From assembly GCA_944548615.1 (NCBI GenBank), contig OX155961.1, positions 27,376,414 to 27,440,413 on the forward strand: 64,000 nt of DNA, read 5' to 3'. The DNA comes from Micropterix aruncella (taxonomy: Eukaryota; Arthropoda; Insecta; Lepidoptera; Micropterigidae). Within the stretch, counting starts at the first letter, position 1. Each line of letters starts with the position of its first letter. The notes under the pieces were generated by a model. The model saw only the letters and a list, made by a program, of their open reading frames with translations, had not been told where the DNA came from and did not search any database. Below are positions 44,980 to 55,744 of the stretch, one piece after another. A program made the position numbers and the translations under genes.

Positions 44980-45345
44980 CTGCCATTATAATTTGCCCGG
45001 GTCTTTTTGACCCGTGTCGACCAGTTGGCAGTTATGGGTTGAAGGGGCCCATATGACACGACACCGTGAATCATCTGTCAAAGCTTGTCATACGTCGAGG
45101 TCGCGTGCATACCTTGCTCATACGTCGGAGGTCACGTTCCCGGTAACGGACAAAAGTTGCCTGCGTCTGTCTGTGTCAACTGAGTTCGCTTGCTATCCAG
45201 CGTATGTCAACGTTCGTTACCCATAATGAAGGTAGACAAGCGTAGCCCGTCTTCGCGGCCATCCCAAATGTGTCATACGCCCCGGATGACGGGTAGGCAG
45301 GTAGCAAAAGGTCTCTGTGAGCACACCAGTGCGCAAAGACATTAT
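44980..45345. other. GC-rich unassigned patch
   Basis: Contains a small palindrome GGGTC-TTTTT-GACCC (45000-45012) and repeated TCATACGTCG phrases (45089, 45118). Open frames 45014-45226 and 45190-45402 lack motifs. Confidence 0.35.
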
Positions 45346-45424
45346 CCAGACTTATGGCAATCCTATATTATAACAAGTCAATATGTTAATAAAATAAGTT
45401 AATTGTAAAAAGACATTTTTATAA

Positions 45425-45866
45425 ACAAGCTTTTATTAAAATACTTTGTCCCAAACCAACCCTTAGTGCAGCACCCATATCATATTTTAACTTATAACGA
45501 GCTATGATAATTGAGTGCTATACAGAATTTCGTGTTTTTGCTGTTGACCGTTGAGGAGTCCCCTCGTTGGAAGCTAACTTTGGGTGCAGCAGCCCTATCG
45601 CGGTAAAACTTAAAACGGGCTATCATAATTGAATGCGTTTACAAAATGTCGCTCTGTGCTGTTGACCGTTGAGGAGTCCCCGCGCGGGAAGCCAACCCTG
45701 GGCTCAGCAGCCATGTCACGATGAAACTGATAACGGGCTATTATAATTGAATGCGTATACAAAATTTCGGTCTGTGCTGAGGAGTTCCCTCGTCGGGAGC
45801 CAATCGTGGGTTCAGAATCAGGTCATGCTTACCATAAAAATGCATTGTCATCGGAACTGAACACGG
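45425..45866 (+). repeat. Family Z tandem copy (three units)
   Basis: The leader AACAAGCTTTTATTAAAATAC (45425) is followed by units at about 45468, 45588 and 45705, then the terminal block CATTGTCATCGGAACTGAAC. The most regular Z copy in the window, useful for defining the ~115-bp unit. Confidence 0.8.
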
Positions 45867-45867
45867 A

Positions 45868-46172
45868 TCATGCGAGGAAAGTAGAATTGTTCCTTGGAAC
45901 CATGTTCCTGGAAAGCCATTGAAATAAGAAGAACCCCGAAATTCAATAGAGACGACGGTTACAAACTCTCTTCTACGTGGAACCCTCTTCTTAAAATGTT
46001 CCTTCCGCCGAATGCCGAACGCAAGGACGTAAGACAGGATACAGTGAGTGTTGTGTGCAAGACGGATTTTCGAAATTCGCGCGCTCCGAGCCTGGCCCCC
46101 CACCACCGTTATAACCTACGCAGTGGCGGCAGCGGTAATCGGGCTACCCGCAAAACAACGGATTAACAGCCG
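45868..46172 (+). pseudogene. Penelope-like C-terminal fragment
   Basis: The frame at 45894-46166 reads KAIEIRRTPKFNRDDGYKLS then STWNPLLKM and VVCKTDFRNSRAPS, clearly the same protein end as at 38.8-39.1 kb. It stops in GGATTAACAGC after the AAAACAACGG block, without the inverted second terminal block. It joins a Z copy at 45866. Confidence 0.72.
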
Positions 46173-46840
46173 TTAAAAAAATGAAACAATTCTATTTTAT
46201 GTAACTATTAAAAAATAGGATAAAGCATACATAAATAAATAAATAAATAAAATATACTTTTCCGGGGCTAAATCTATCATGTCATGTCACTAAATGAATG
46301 ATTTGTGATTCACCGACAGATAGGCCAGTGCAGCTTGTTATACGACAAAGGAAATCAAAAAGATGTCATTTACAAGTTGACTTGAACTTGCATAACCTAA
46401 CGTCCAAAGCGACCATAGATCTCAATCAATCGCCAAAGCTTTGTCCGATTTTCAATCTTGATTCGAAAGTCGCGTATCTCTCACCCCGCGTCAAAAGTCA
46501 CCGACCAGTGGCGTAGCGTCATTATTAATTAAATAAAGACAATAATAACATAATAAAAACCTGTTATTATTACTGTAACACGAACCCATTTACGTGTGAA
46601 TATTCTATAATTCCACTGAATAAACAAACACAGTAAAGGTTATGGATTCAATTACCTTCGAGAAAGTAAATTATTTTCCGGAAATAATTATTTTGTTATT
46701 TCAGGAGGGTTGGCCGATGTCGTGTCGTGCACGATGTCATGAATTTCTTTTCTATTTATATACAAATACTAGAGGGGAATCAATACATGCAATACGAAAG
46801 GAATATGATTGGGTTTACTCGTTGACCAATAATAATTGAC
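46173..46840. other. No recognised gene; (AAAT)n at 46231-46252
   Basis: AT-rich with one microsatellite that could be a LINE or Penelope tail. Short open frames (46298-46516, 46642-46839) are unsupported. Confidence 0.4.
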
Positions 46841-47182
46841 ATTCGCTGCTGTTATGTAAGGCATAAGCTCTAGAAGATCGACGCACAGTGGCTGATATTG
46901 TACTGTTACACAAAGTTATCCACAATACCATAGATAGTCCATACCTTGTCGAAAGCTTACGTTTTTTCGTTCCTCCGCGATTAATTCGCAATTCACGCAC
47001 GTTTGAGGTCTCTCGCGCCAATACCAAATACGGTAAAAATTCCATCGCTTATAGGCTGATGTGCACATACGAAACTTGTTTCTCCGCCATAGACATTTTC
47101 AACCTCAACCAACCGACTTTCGTCAAGGAATTATTCAAAACAATTGCACCTAACGAGCTTGTTAATACCTATCGTACTTAGT
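46841..47182 (+). pseudogene. LINE ORF2 C-terminal fragment
   Basis: The frame reads DRRTVADIVLLHKVIHNTID, then ESLRFFVPPRLIRNSRTFEV and ...FVKELFKTIAPNELV, ending at a stop at 47179-47181. This is the 'RR--ADI-FL-K-I---ID-P' segment that lies C-terminal to the RT domain. It lies upstream of an RT domain in the same orientation, so it belongs to a different LINE copy from the next feature. Confidence 0.75.
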
Positions 47183-47235
47183 ATTATACTTTTCATGCAA
47201 CATATCGGTAGCTACTACAAATATTTATAAATATC

Positions 47236-48405
47236 TATAAACATCAATATATATATAAACATTACAAAACACTGTTCGATCCCTTTAACTAATAAACTTG
47301 GAGTCCCGCAGGGTTCCATTTTGGGCCCTATTCTATTTTTAGTATATGTAAATGATTTACCAATGTATTTCAACGATATAAATGTAACGATGTTTGCCGA
47401 CGACACTAGTTTAATTGTTGCCGGTAGAGATATGGAAGAATTATTGATTAACGTTAAAATTAATTTATTCAAACTTAATACTTGGTTTGAGAGCAACAAC
47501 CTCACACTAAATGCGTCTAAAAGTAACTTCATACATTTTACAAATCATCGAAATCGGAATAAAGGTTCGCCAATAATACTTTCAATAAATAACACTGCCA
47601 TTCCTCAAACTCATTGTACTAGATTTTTAGGTGTTCATGTCGACGAACTTTTAAAATGGAACTTTCACCGTGAAAACCTCGAAAGTAGGTTAAGTCGGGC
47701 ATGTTATGCTTTAAGTATTGTAAGAATGTCGTTGGATGAATTGTTGAAAAGGGAAGAGTCGTGTCGACACATTTTAAAAGGCTAAGAATCCTCACCTTAA
47801 CCTCACTCTATCTCTTTAAGTTACTGACTGAGTTTTTTAAGAATAAAGAAACACATTATAAAAAGTTTTAGATACACATACTAAAAATACGAGAAATAAA
47901 TCAAACATTTTTATACCATGTATTAAACTAAACACAGCAAGGCAAGATACAAAATACTCCGGGCCATATTACTTTAACAGGCTACCGGAAAGTTTAAAAA
48001 CAATTCAAGTGGTAAGCTTATTCAAAAAGTTACTTAAATAATTCTTATTAAACAAAGCTTTTTACTCGATCGATAAGTTTGTTAATTTTAAATATTTTTT
48101 TAAATTTTTTGGCCATTTTTTTTGACAATTTTAAGTAGCATTTTTTAATTATTCTGACCTTTTCTGATTTTATTTCTTGATTATTTGTATCAATTATTTT
48201 AATTTGTGGTTTTAGTAAATAAATCTTAAAAATGATTTTGATGCCCTAAAAGCAATAATGAAATAACTGTATGTACGTGGTGATAAATTTAAATATTTTA
48301 AAAACGGACTAATAGACTGTAATTTATATGTACCTAAATATTAAGTTTCTACAATCTGTTAAGATTTTTTTTGGAAATACATTGAAATTGAAATTGAAAT
48401 TGAAA
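47236..48405 (+). pseudogene. LINE with partial RT domain, C-terminus and (ATTGAA)n tail
   Basis: The best-preserved RT in the window. 47236-47785 encodes LTNKLGVPQGSILGPILF, LVYVNDLP and FADDTSLIVA (the catalytic F-ADD box of RT motif C), then LKLNTWFESNNLTLNASKS and FLGVHVDELLKW. After a stop (47783-47785) and frame changes, 47930-48040 gives GPYYFNRLPESLKTIQVVSL. The 3' UTR ends in an ATTGAA-repeat tail (48383-48406). It is 5'-truncated before RT motif A and lacks the endonuclease, so it is inactive. Jockey/I-like clade by motif order. Confidence 0.85.
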
Positions 48406-48480
48406 TATCTATATCTATATATCCACTATACGACCTATCTATATCTATATTCATATCTATATACACATACGTATACCATC
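48406..48480. repeat. (TATATC)n-like simple repeat
   Basis: TATCTATATC-type phrases directly after the LINE tail. Confidence 0.7.
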
Positions 48481-48597
48481 GTCTAACTCCTTCTTCCTAA
48501 TCACTTCCAATTACCTACCATCGGTTTCCTATATTAATTTTATATTTAATATGAACTTAGTTTTTTCCATAATTAATTTTCAAACAAATATGCTGAA

Positions 48598-49803
48598 ATC
48601 TGTTTAATATGTTACTTTCGTAGGAAACGTTTATCGGCGTAATGTTTTTCTTTTTTTTCTACAATATGTTTATGCACAAATAATACATATTTTATACGCT
48701 GTATGTTTCCCGAAATAAAAATAAATAACGTAAAATAACCGGCGAATCGCATTTGTAACTCTTTAAGGACTGTGGGACATATGTATGTGTCCCATTAATT
48801 CCGAAATCATTTTAAAAATTATAGAATACGAATAATTTATAAATTATATATTTTACATATTTTTGTGACATTGGTATCATAATAGTAGCAAAAAAAACCA
48901 TGGTTTAAAATATACCGTATTTTTCTGAAAATATCGCAAATCGCAAATAGTGATTTTAAATAAATAAATAAAATATTTATGGCTATTTTCCAATTTATTT
49001 TTTTTCTTTTAGTACGTGTTTTAGTACGAGATTTTCGAGGTAAATATTAAAATAATCAAATTTTGGAAAAAGTTTTAACTTTGCAATTTTATGAAGCTCA
49101 GGGAGACTTATGTCCCATCAATTTATACAAAATCTATTGAACCAATTTTCACAAATCTACATATATATTATTTACATCGCCCTTTAACAGTTTTCGGTAT
49201 CAAAAAATTCGGTACGCAAAACTTATAGTCCTCGATGAGTTAAATATTTATTTATTTACAAAGTTCAATTACAGATGAAAGACCAGAAGTCTTAATCATA
49301 TAATTTTTCCTTATCATAATTAGGGCAAAAAGGTAAAATTACAGATAGCTGGAAGGAGTAAGCTTACTGCTGTGCAAATCTTCCAAAGTGCTCACATTTT
49401 CTTCGACGTTTTCTTTCAAGCCTCTATTTGAATTGTTATGAGTGTTCTAGTGAATCGAACTTTCCTATTTTTTTACACGACTGTCTAACAAAATAATTAA
49501 TAGTTTTAAAAAAAGCACTAAAAGCACGCTTTTATAAATGCACGTAAAACCACATCATCAGACCTTGAAACCTAATCGTGGTCAAAGTTCATTCCAAGAC
49601 TTTTCTAACAAGTCCAAACACAGCTATGATACGATGTTCCATCATGAAGTTCCAGTTCATATCTTCCGACTCCATCATCACATCAGTTCGATAGTACCAT
49701 ATTATTGTATTGTCATCAGAACTACATACAGCTGCCAATTTTCATGACGCTACGATCCTTGGAAGATGGTTAAAATAGTTACCTTAGATTCCATTACATA
49801 GTT
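48598..49803 (+). repeat. 1.2-kb direct repeat, copy 1
   Basis: Every segment I compared is identical to 62795-64000 (offset 14197). The second copy runs to the window end, so true length is unknown. It contains a piggyBac-like MITE and the 69-codon frame 49538-49747 (H/S-rich, no motif), which appears unchanged in both copies. Confidence 0.92.
48759..49239. mobile_element. Probable piggyBac-like MITE, 481 bp (in direct repeat 1)
   Basis: Left end CTCTTTAAGGACTGT is preceded by GTAA. The right end, reverse-complemented, is CTCATCGAGGACTAT, preceded by TTAA (49240-49243). The ends agree at about 11 of 15 positions. GGGACATATGTATGTGTCCC near the left end is a near-palindrome. GTAA/TTAA suggests a piggyBac target with one mutation. 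Confidence 0.6.
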
Positions 49804-49865
49804 ACATACAGGTCGACCTAATAAAAGCGTGTTAAAAAAGACTGCAATGTATTCAGGGATTATAT

Positions 49866-49965
49866 ATGTATGTTTTCCGTTTCTTATTTCATCATAACTT
49901 TTAAACGCTTAAACCGACTTAGAAGCTTGTGGTATTGTTAGAATTGTTATGTCATCCCGAGTGTC
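49866..49965 (+). repeat. Family Y repeat copy
   Basis: TTTTAAACGCTTAAACCGACTTAGAAG and TGTTATGTCATCCCGAGTGTCAT match the reverse complement of 43262-43380. Confidence 0.6.
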
Positions 49966-50240
49966 ATATGGGACCTACGAGCAGACTGGAGGACGGAGAA
50001 GTTCGGCCAATTTTGGTAGATAGGGCGTGAGACTGGCCGCTGGGTGCATTTCCCAGTGCCTCGTGATGAGGCGTTACACTCTCACTGGCATATTAGTAAG
50101 ACATTGGTCACGTAGACAGTGGACTGTGTCGTCCCTAAGTTCGTTCTATGAACTTTATGCTACTGGTGAAAAAATGATCAATATCGTTATATCTTCCTGA
50201 GGTGGCGGGTTCGCCTTGTTAGTTGACAACTCCAAAGTAT
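49966..50240 (+). repeat. Family X right half
   Basis: ACTGGAGGACGGAGAAGTTCGG, CGCTGGGTGCATTTCCCAGTGCC and the end GGTGGCGGGTTCGCC-TTAGTTGACAACTC. The left half is absent. Confidence 0.7.
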
Positions 50241-50440
50241 ACGCTTTGGTACGGAACCCTAAAAACCACCTTCAAACGAGTCGCCACTGCTTAGTTGTAC
50301 CATTGGTTGTACTGTCACAGAGCGGACGTGAGAGACGCGCGACAGCGGCGACATCTCTCGACGCAGCGGCGACGCCCCAGGGGGTCTGCGGCGCTATGCC
50401 CCCATCGCGTCGCGGAGCTAGTTGCGAAGCTCACTGCAAA
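50241..50440. other. GC-rich spacer before the X array
   Basis: A CpG-rich stretch (GCGACAGCGGCGAC, GACGCAGCGGCGACG repeated phrase) spanned by overlapping frames 50216-50566 and minus 50315-50515. No motif; probably noncoding. Confidence 0.4.
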
Positions 50441-51425
50441 AATCGTTTGGGGGTTAATGGGCCCTTGCTGAGTTGGCAACGGAGACCCATTCTGTTCAGG
50501 GTTGGTCACACTCACGGGTCAACAGCTATCCGACGGCCTCCACGCATGAAGTGTGAGCCTGGGTAGGACTCTGGCCTTATGGTTAGTTTCCCCTGGGAAT
50601 AAACCTTCTGGCGCTCCTGGACGGTCCTGGGTAAACAGCCGGGCAAAGGACGCTGTGGTCCGCGATAGATTCGGTAAACACCGTTTCATCGCTTCGTAAG
50701 GGAGAGGACCGCGCAAGCGACCTCGAACTCGTAACCAATCGAGAGACTGGAGTAATCTGGTCACAATTAGAAGTAAGGGCGTGAGTGTAAGCCCGCCGGG
50801 TAACACTCCTGGCTATCTCGCGGTTAAGGCGTTGGCCTCTTACGGGCTTGTGGCGTAGCTAGATGGTGGACTGTTTTGTCCTCAAGTCTTCTGCGCTCAC
50901 TCCAGGGAGATAAAACGACTAATCGTTAAAACTTCCTGAGGTGACAACCCTAGTTGCAAAAATCGTTTGGGGAGCTAATGGGCCGTGTTGCAGTTTGGCC
51001 ACAAAGACCCATGTGTATAGGGTCGGTAAAACCCACGGCTCAACACCCGTGCGAGCCCGGGTAAGACTTTGGCCTGAGGGCCAGTCTCCCCTAGGAATCG
51101 ACCTTCGGACGCCACTGGGCAGTTTGCGCACCGTGCGGCGTCAGCCAATCGATTGTTCATTCCAACTAACAGCCGAGGTAGTATGGAAACAGAATAGTTT
51201 CCTATAGATCATGCGTAGTTGTTAACCTTACGGCAACTGCTCTTGAAACGACCATTCGGCTACCCGATTCCGGGTGAAGAGCCGGGCAAAGGATGTCGTG
51301 ATCCGCGATAGATTCGGTAGACACCGTATCACCGCTACACAAGGGAGAGGACCGCACGAACGACCTCGATCCTGTAACCAGTCAGAAGGTAGGGGGTACA
51401 CTGATGCTTAATTCCAAACGGAGAT
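50441..51425 (+). repeat. Family X tandem pair, second unit cut by the Helentron
   Basis: GCAAAAATCGTTTGGGG at about 50436 and 50955 marks two head-to-tail units about 520 bp apart. Unit 1 (to about 50950) lacks the CCAATCGATTG segment; unit 2 has it (51145-51157). Unit 2 runs into GCACGAACGACCTCGATCC and TTAATTCCAAACGGAGAT, where the Helentron starts at 51426, and resumes at 59463. Open frames in this stretch are repeat by-products. Confidence 0.8.
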
Positions 51426-51450
51426 AAAAAAAGGAAAAAAAAATACGTGT

Positions 51451-51467
51451 GGCACTCGGGGACTGCC
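51451..51467 (-). terminator. Helentron 3'-terminal hairpin
   Basis: GGCACTCGGGGACTGCC forms a short GC-rich stem near the element's 3' end, followed (on minus) by CACACGTATTTTTTTTT. A subterminal 3' hairpin is a standard end signal of Helitron-type elements. Its role here is inferred. Confidence 0.65.
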
Positions 51468-51678
51468 GCGGTAAAGCTATTGCATAGCATTTTTTAACAA
51501 CTTATTCAATTATAATTATTTATTTATTATATTTATGCCGTATTTTTTTTCTTTGATATTAATTCAAGTTACACTTTTTGAGCGTGGTGACCGATAAGAA
51601 AACATTTTTTTCTTTTATTGAATAAATGAGAAGTTAATATTGTTTAAAATATTTTTATTATCTTACAATACATGTAGG

Positions 51679-52794
51679 TTATTGAGGAATTGTTATCATT
51701 GAAACTATAGGTTTATGGTAACTGAAATAAGAAACATAAGTTTGAGACTTGATATCCTCTAAATATCTGGAAAATACCGCGTCAATGGTGGTCCCATATT
51801 TTGTTGTGGATTCTTGTGGATCATTATTCATTTTCAAATTCAATTTTTCCGAAAGAAAAGTTGTCAACCGCTCTGATTTTTTATCAGCGAAATTGATGTT
51901 GAAATCGCCAGCCAAGATAAGTGGAAATTTATTACCATTTGTACCAAGTATTTTCGACCCTTCTTCAGTGTACTCCAGTAAAGTGCGATGAATAAAACGC
52001 TCTACCTCGTCCAATTTTGGATTCGGTGAAATGTAAATTGCTACCATGACTATGTGTAGGCCATTTCTAAGTTTGCACAAGCACGCACAAATATCTCCAA
52101 CAAATGAGCGCCTTTCATTAACATCGCTAACGTGTGCAATATTTATTGCAATATTCGGAGTCATAATGTTAGTGACATTATTATTATTTTGGTAAATAGC
52201 TACCCCACCTTTTGGAACAGTATTTCGTTTGAATTGAGCAATACAAATGAAATTAGGTATTTCAATCGGATTATCATGCGTCATGCAAGTTTCGGTAAGA
52301 AGTAACACATTTGCTTGTCTTGTAACTGAATCTTGTAAATCGTATTTGTGACTATTTAGACTTTGGCAATTGAAAGTCATTATTGAAATGCCATTTCTAT
52401 TACTAATAAAATCTAAGACACTTTGAGCTATCGTCTGAACACTATTTAAAGACAGTCTTTTGAATTCTTGCAACAAAGATGCAGTCGATGCAGCTTGCCT
52501 TCGATTATGATAAAACTTGAATGTAGAATTATCGTTTTTTGTCGTGATATACATTTTTTTAATATTAGTCACCCGAGAGAGCGCAACATAAACGAGTTCC
52601 TGAGAATGTGCTTTACTATAATCATATACTATTTCGTCAAAAGTTCCACCTTGCGACTTATGTATAGTTAGAGCAAGAGCTGAAGTTAATGGAAAATGTT
52701 TGCGTTTGGCTACACATTTTCTATCCGATGTTAATGAAATATTTGCTGTTCGTAATTCAATGGGAACAGCGAGATTGCTGACTCTATTTTGCAC
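51679..52794 (-). CDS. Helentron protein C-terminus: helicase motifs V-VI and EEP endonuclease
   Basis: Open segment of 371 codons, the C-terminal part of the Helentron polyprotein. Residue 1 is GTG, an internal codon rather than a real start. Helicase motif V is TIHKSQGGTFDE (43-54) and VI is VYVALSRVTNI (68-78). The EEP/APE-like domain runs from about 137: FNCQSLN (Asn142), LLTETCM (Glu168), VAIYISPNP (251-259), AGDFNINF (295-302), TTIDAVFSR (335-343), ending YFSYHKPIV (356-364). The last motif has Tyr where many EEP nucleases have Asp (S-D-H). The upstream frame is displaced by an indel in an A-run at about 52812-52821. The domain probably nicks or processes DNA during transposition (family knowledge). 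Confidence 0.9.
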   Translation of the reverse strand: MQNRVSNLAVPIELRTANISLTSDRKCVAKRKHFPLTSALALTIHKSQGGTFDEIVYDYSKAHSQELVYVALSRVTNIKKMYITTKNDNSTFKFYHNRRQAASTASLLQEFKRLSLNSVQTIAQSVLDFISNRNGISIMTFNCQSLNSHKYDLQDSVTRQANVLLLTETCMTHDNPIEIPNFICIAQFKRNTVPKGGVAIYQNNNNVTNIMTPNIAINIAHVSDVNERRSFVGDICACLCKLRNGLHIVMVAIYISPNPKLDEVERFIHRTLLEYTEEGSKILGTNGNKFPLILAGDFNINFADKKSERLTTFLSEKLNLKMNNDPQESTTKYGTTIDAVFSRYLEDIKSQTYVSYFSYHKPIVSMITIPQ

Positions 52795-53341
52795 TGCTAG
52801 AGCGCCTGCTTTTTGCCTTTTTTTCTACCCACTTTATCAGAACCACAAAATTCCAGCCAAACTCTAATCAATGTGTTACTTTCAGCAAATTCTAGATGTA
52901 CCAATTTCCCAACAGCACCATTGCATAAACCATCAGTAACGTCGATGTTGGTTGTAATAACATAATGCTTTCCAACAACAAAAGTAATGTGATAAGGCAG
53001 TCCTCCAGTGTCAATAACAGATTTTTATGTAATTTAAGTCTAAAATTAGCTTCTTGCTCAGTACTTTTAGTGCCTATAATGACGTCTACGGACGTTGAAA
53101 GAATTTTGTTTTCACATTGGCTCAAAATCAAATTATTATAGGCGGCAACATCTTCATTTTTGAAAAATAAACGAACTCCATCAGGACATAATGTAGCCAC
53201 ATCCTCTTTTTTGAAAAATCTCGATTCAATAAGTTGAAAGTCATGCTCATCTAGTACATCTCCATTACCTATTTTTGTCAAAACTTGTGAAAATGCAACA
53301 TTAGCTTGTCTCATTACAGTGGTAAGTTGATAAAATTTTAA
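52795..53341 (-). pseudogene. Helentron helicase middle segment, frameshifted
   Basis: Continuation of the helicase after the in-frame TAA at 53344-53342. It reads LKFYQLTTVMRQANVAFSQV then LTKIGNG, the motif-IV region typical of Helitron helicases. Frame is lost near 53020-53030 in an AT homopolymer area (expected continuation DTGGLPYHITFVVGKHY is in the next frame), and lost again in the A7 run at about 52812-52821. The 140-codon frame 52892-53314 is therefore only partly native; its last ~45 residues are out of frame. Confidence 0.85.
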
Positions 53342-55744
53342 TTATCTCCATAAATGCGGTCCAATCATGCTCGTTCTGATTGTCTTGTAAATTGGTGTCG
53401 ATCTTACTGGTGGCAATTGCCGTAAATCTCCTATCAAAATAACATCTATACTTCCGAAATCTGTGTTTTTTCCTGTTATTTGTTTTAGACGATTATCAAT
53501 TTTATGTAGAAGTTCTGCACTAACCATGCTAATTTCATCAATGATCAGTACTCTGACATATCTGAAGAGAGATCTATACAATTGCAACATTTCTGATGAC
53601 AGAGGCAAAAGTTTTGAAAGAGAAATTTTGAGAGCTGTATGAACAGTTGTACCATCAATAGCCACGGCAGCTTTGCCGGTTGAAGCACATGTAATATAGG
53701 CATTGCAGTAACCATCATTTTCAGTGAACCTGTTGTAAATTTCCATAATCAGTTTGATAACGAATGATTTTCCCGTACCAGCTGGTCCCGTAAAAAAAAT
53801 TTGAAATGGTTCTTGAATTGAAGTTTGTAAATGATGAATTATAGTCATAAGAATATCTCTTTGTTGATCATTGGCCATTCCCATTAAATCATAGAATTGT
53901 TGATAATCCATTAAATTTTCTCTTTTTTTAGCTATAGCGCCAAGTTTATGCAGAGATGCATTTTGTAAATCAACGTTAGCAGTTGAGTTTGGATCACGTA
54001 GCAATAAATCATAAGGATCTCTTTCATGCAATATATCAACCGCTCTTAATAATTCTTCGTCTTCTTGTTCTTCATCGTTTTCTCGGCACAACTGTCTACA
54101 AATTTCTAAAGTTTTCTCTATGTCCAAATTTGATTCAAATTCTTTCCTACGTTCTAATATCGTATCTTTGTTGTCCTCGTATATTTGAATGAACTTATTT
54201 TCAGCAATAATATCATTTTCTTCACTTTGAAAAGGAACATGCAACAGAACCATCTCACGCCTATAGTCGTTGTAATTGTCAGCCATATCGTAGTTCCTGT
54301 ATCTTATTATTCTTGCAGTATCTCTTTTAGTGTAAGTCCCCTTTTTATTTAGGTAATATTTTGCAACAAATTGTGCTAACGTAACATCGCGGAGTTCTTC
54401 AGGTCTTTTCTCATACTTATCGAACCAATTCTCTTTCCAAACGTTCGTACAATCATCATCTAAAGCTTCAAGTTCCTTCATAGATTTTCTAATTCTTGCG
54501 CGTTCAGTAGGAAATACCGTTGGAATGTAGACTGTCACCACCGTTGACTTAGCCATAGGTTCTCTTAATAAATACCAAGCAGCTTCTTGTGCCGGCATTT
54601 CAACAGACTGAAGTATGTCAATACTCATTTTTTTTGTGATATCGACAATATCGAATTCTGGATGCTCGTCCATTATGTCAATTATTTGTCTTTGCAAATT
54701 ACTAATCCCTCTATTATGCTTATTGACATATTCAACAACATATGTTGCACAAGCATATTCATCTAGTATAATCTGAAAATCCATGTTCGATTTCAAATGA
54801 TGTAATACGAATGGATTGAAAGTGTTGTGCCATTTTTCTGCTGGTGTCCTTTTATAGAATAATTTTGGTCTATTGATACCAGCACGAATAATATTGTAGT
54901 AATGATCATCAGAAATAATATCATTATGCGAGTAAAATTCATCAAAATTCGTGTAGTCAACATTTTCGAGATTATTTCTTAAAAATTTAAATCGTTTCTT
55001 ATATTCTTTGAAAAGTGCTCCTGAGTAATCGGGATCAGTGTATTTCATAGGTATCAAATTAATCGTTTTTTTTGTTGGCATAAATGGTGCACCAAATCTA
55101 CATTCTTGGTTTTTATTAGGATTCATTTTTTTATAACACGTGAATGTGTGTTTGTGTGTTACTAGTTTTATATTTCCAGACGCCTCTGACGCTGACACAG
55201 AAACCAATTCGTCGATTAATTTAATTACTTCAGGATCATTGCTTAATAAATCTTCAGGAACATTTTCCAACCAAAGAAGAATATGAGCATGTGGGCTACC
55301 ACGATGTTGAAATTCTATTCTTTTGAAATAATTTACTACTCTATATTTTCCGAATGGACTTCTTTTCTTTGATTGCATAACTTTTAACAGACAATTTACC
55401 ATTTTATTAAAATAAATAGCACAAGTTACGGCATCTTCATTCACAAGTTGAGCTTTATGCACATAACTCATTTCTGCTAAAAACTCATCTGAAATTTCCG
55501 CTCCCTCGTTTTTCAATTTGTACAATAATTTCAACAAATTTTCCCAGCCAGTTTCATTGGCGCTAAGAGTCATAAAAGCAGTTGGTGGCCCTAATTGCCT
55601 GATCATTGCAAAAAAATCTTTTTTGCGATCTGACCAAAACCAAGCAGAATTTGGTATGCAGCGAAGAAATGCGAGATTTGTTTCTAAACAATTATTTATA
55701 TATTCTTCAGATTGAATGGTGTCTTTCGTAGTTGAAGTACCTTG
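53342..55744 (-). CDS. Helentron Rep nuclease and helicase motifs I-III
   Basis: Rolling-circle replication initiator fused to an SF1 Pif1-like helicase. The open stretch follows the TGA at 55747-55745 and includes [17 protein letters not shown] before the first ATG (55606). Numbered from that Met: HUH motif [15 protein letters not shown] (His106/His108), two-tyrosine motif YVVEY (Tyr289, Tyr293), Walker A GPAGTGKS (607-614), Walker B/DExx LIIDEIS (687-693), motif [11 protein letters not shown] (726-733). All catalytic residues expected for strand nicking and ATP-driven unwinding are present. The frame ends at TAA 53344-53342 right after GPHLWR, where Helitron helicases normally continue. Confidence 0.93.
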   Translation of the reverse strand, partial: QGTSTTKDTIQSEEYINNCLETNLAFLRCIPNSAWFWSDRKKDFFAMIRQLGPPTAFMTLSANETGWENLLKLLYKLKNEGAEISDEFLAEMSYVHKAQLVNEDAVTCAIYFNKMVNCLLKVMQSKKRSPFGKYRVVNYFKRIEFQHRGSPHAHILLWLENVPEDLLSNDPEVIKLIDELVSVSASEASGNIKLVTHKHTFTCYKKMNPNKNQECRFGAPFMPTKKTINLIPMKYTDPDYSGALFKEYKKRFKFLRNNLENVDYTNFDEFYSHNDIISDDHYYNIIRAGINRPKLFYKRTPAEKWHNTFNPFVLHHLKSNMDFQIILDEYACATYVVEYVNKHNRGISNLQRQIIDIMDEHPEFDIVDITKKMSIDILQSVEMPAQEAAWYLLREPMAKSTVVTVYIPTVFPTERARIRKSMKELEALDDDCTNVWKENWFDKYEKRPEELRDVTLAQFVAKYYLNKKGTYTKRDTARIIRYRNYDMADNYNDYRREMVLLHVPFQSEENDIIAENKFIQIYEDNKDTILERRKEFESNLDIEKTLEICRQLCRENDEEQEDEELLRAVDILHERDPYDLLLRDPNSTANVDLQNASLHKLGAIAKKRENLMDYQQFYDLMGMANDQQRDILMTIIHHLQTSIQEPFQIFFTGPAGTGKSFVIKLIMEIYNRFTENDGYCNAYITCASTGKAAVAIDGTTVHTALKISLSKLLPLSSEMLQLYRSLFRYVRVLIIDEISMVSAELLHKIDNRLKQITGKNTDFGSIDVILIGDLRQLPPVRSTPIYKTIRTSMIGPHLWR

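Noticed and set aside
46506..46530. Third hAT element starting CAGTGGCGTAGC
   Set aside because: Only one end is visible; no inverted partner or 8-bp duplication was found.
49538..49747. 69-codon ORF identical in both direct repeats as a conserved gene
   Set aside because: Identity is explained by the recent duplication; no motif and no independent evidence.
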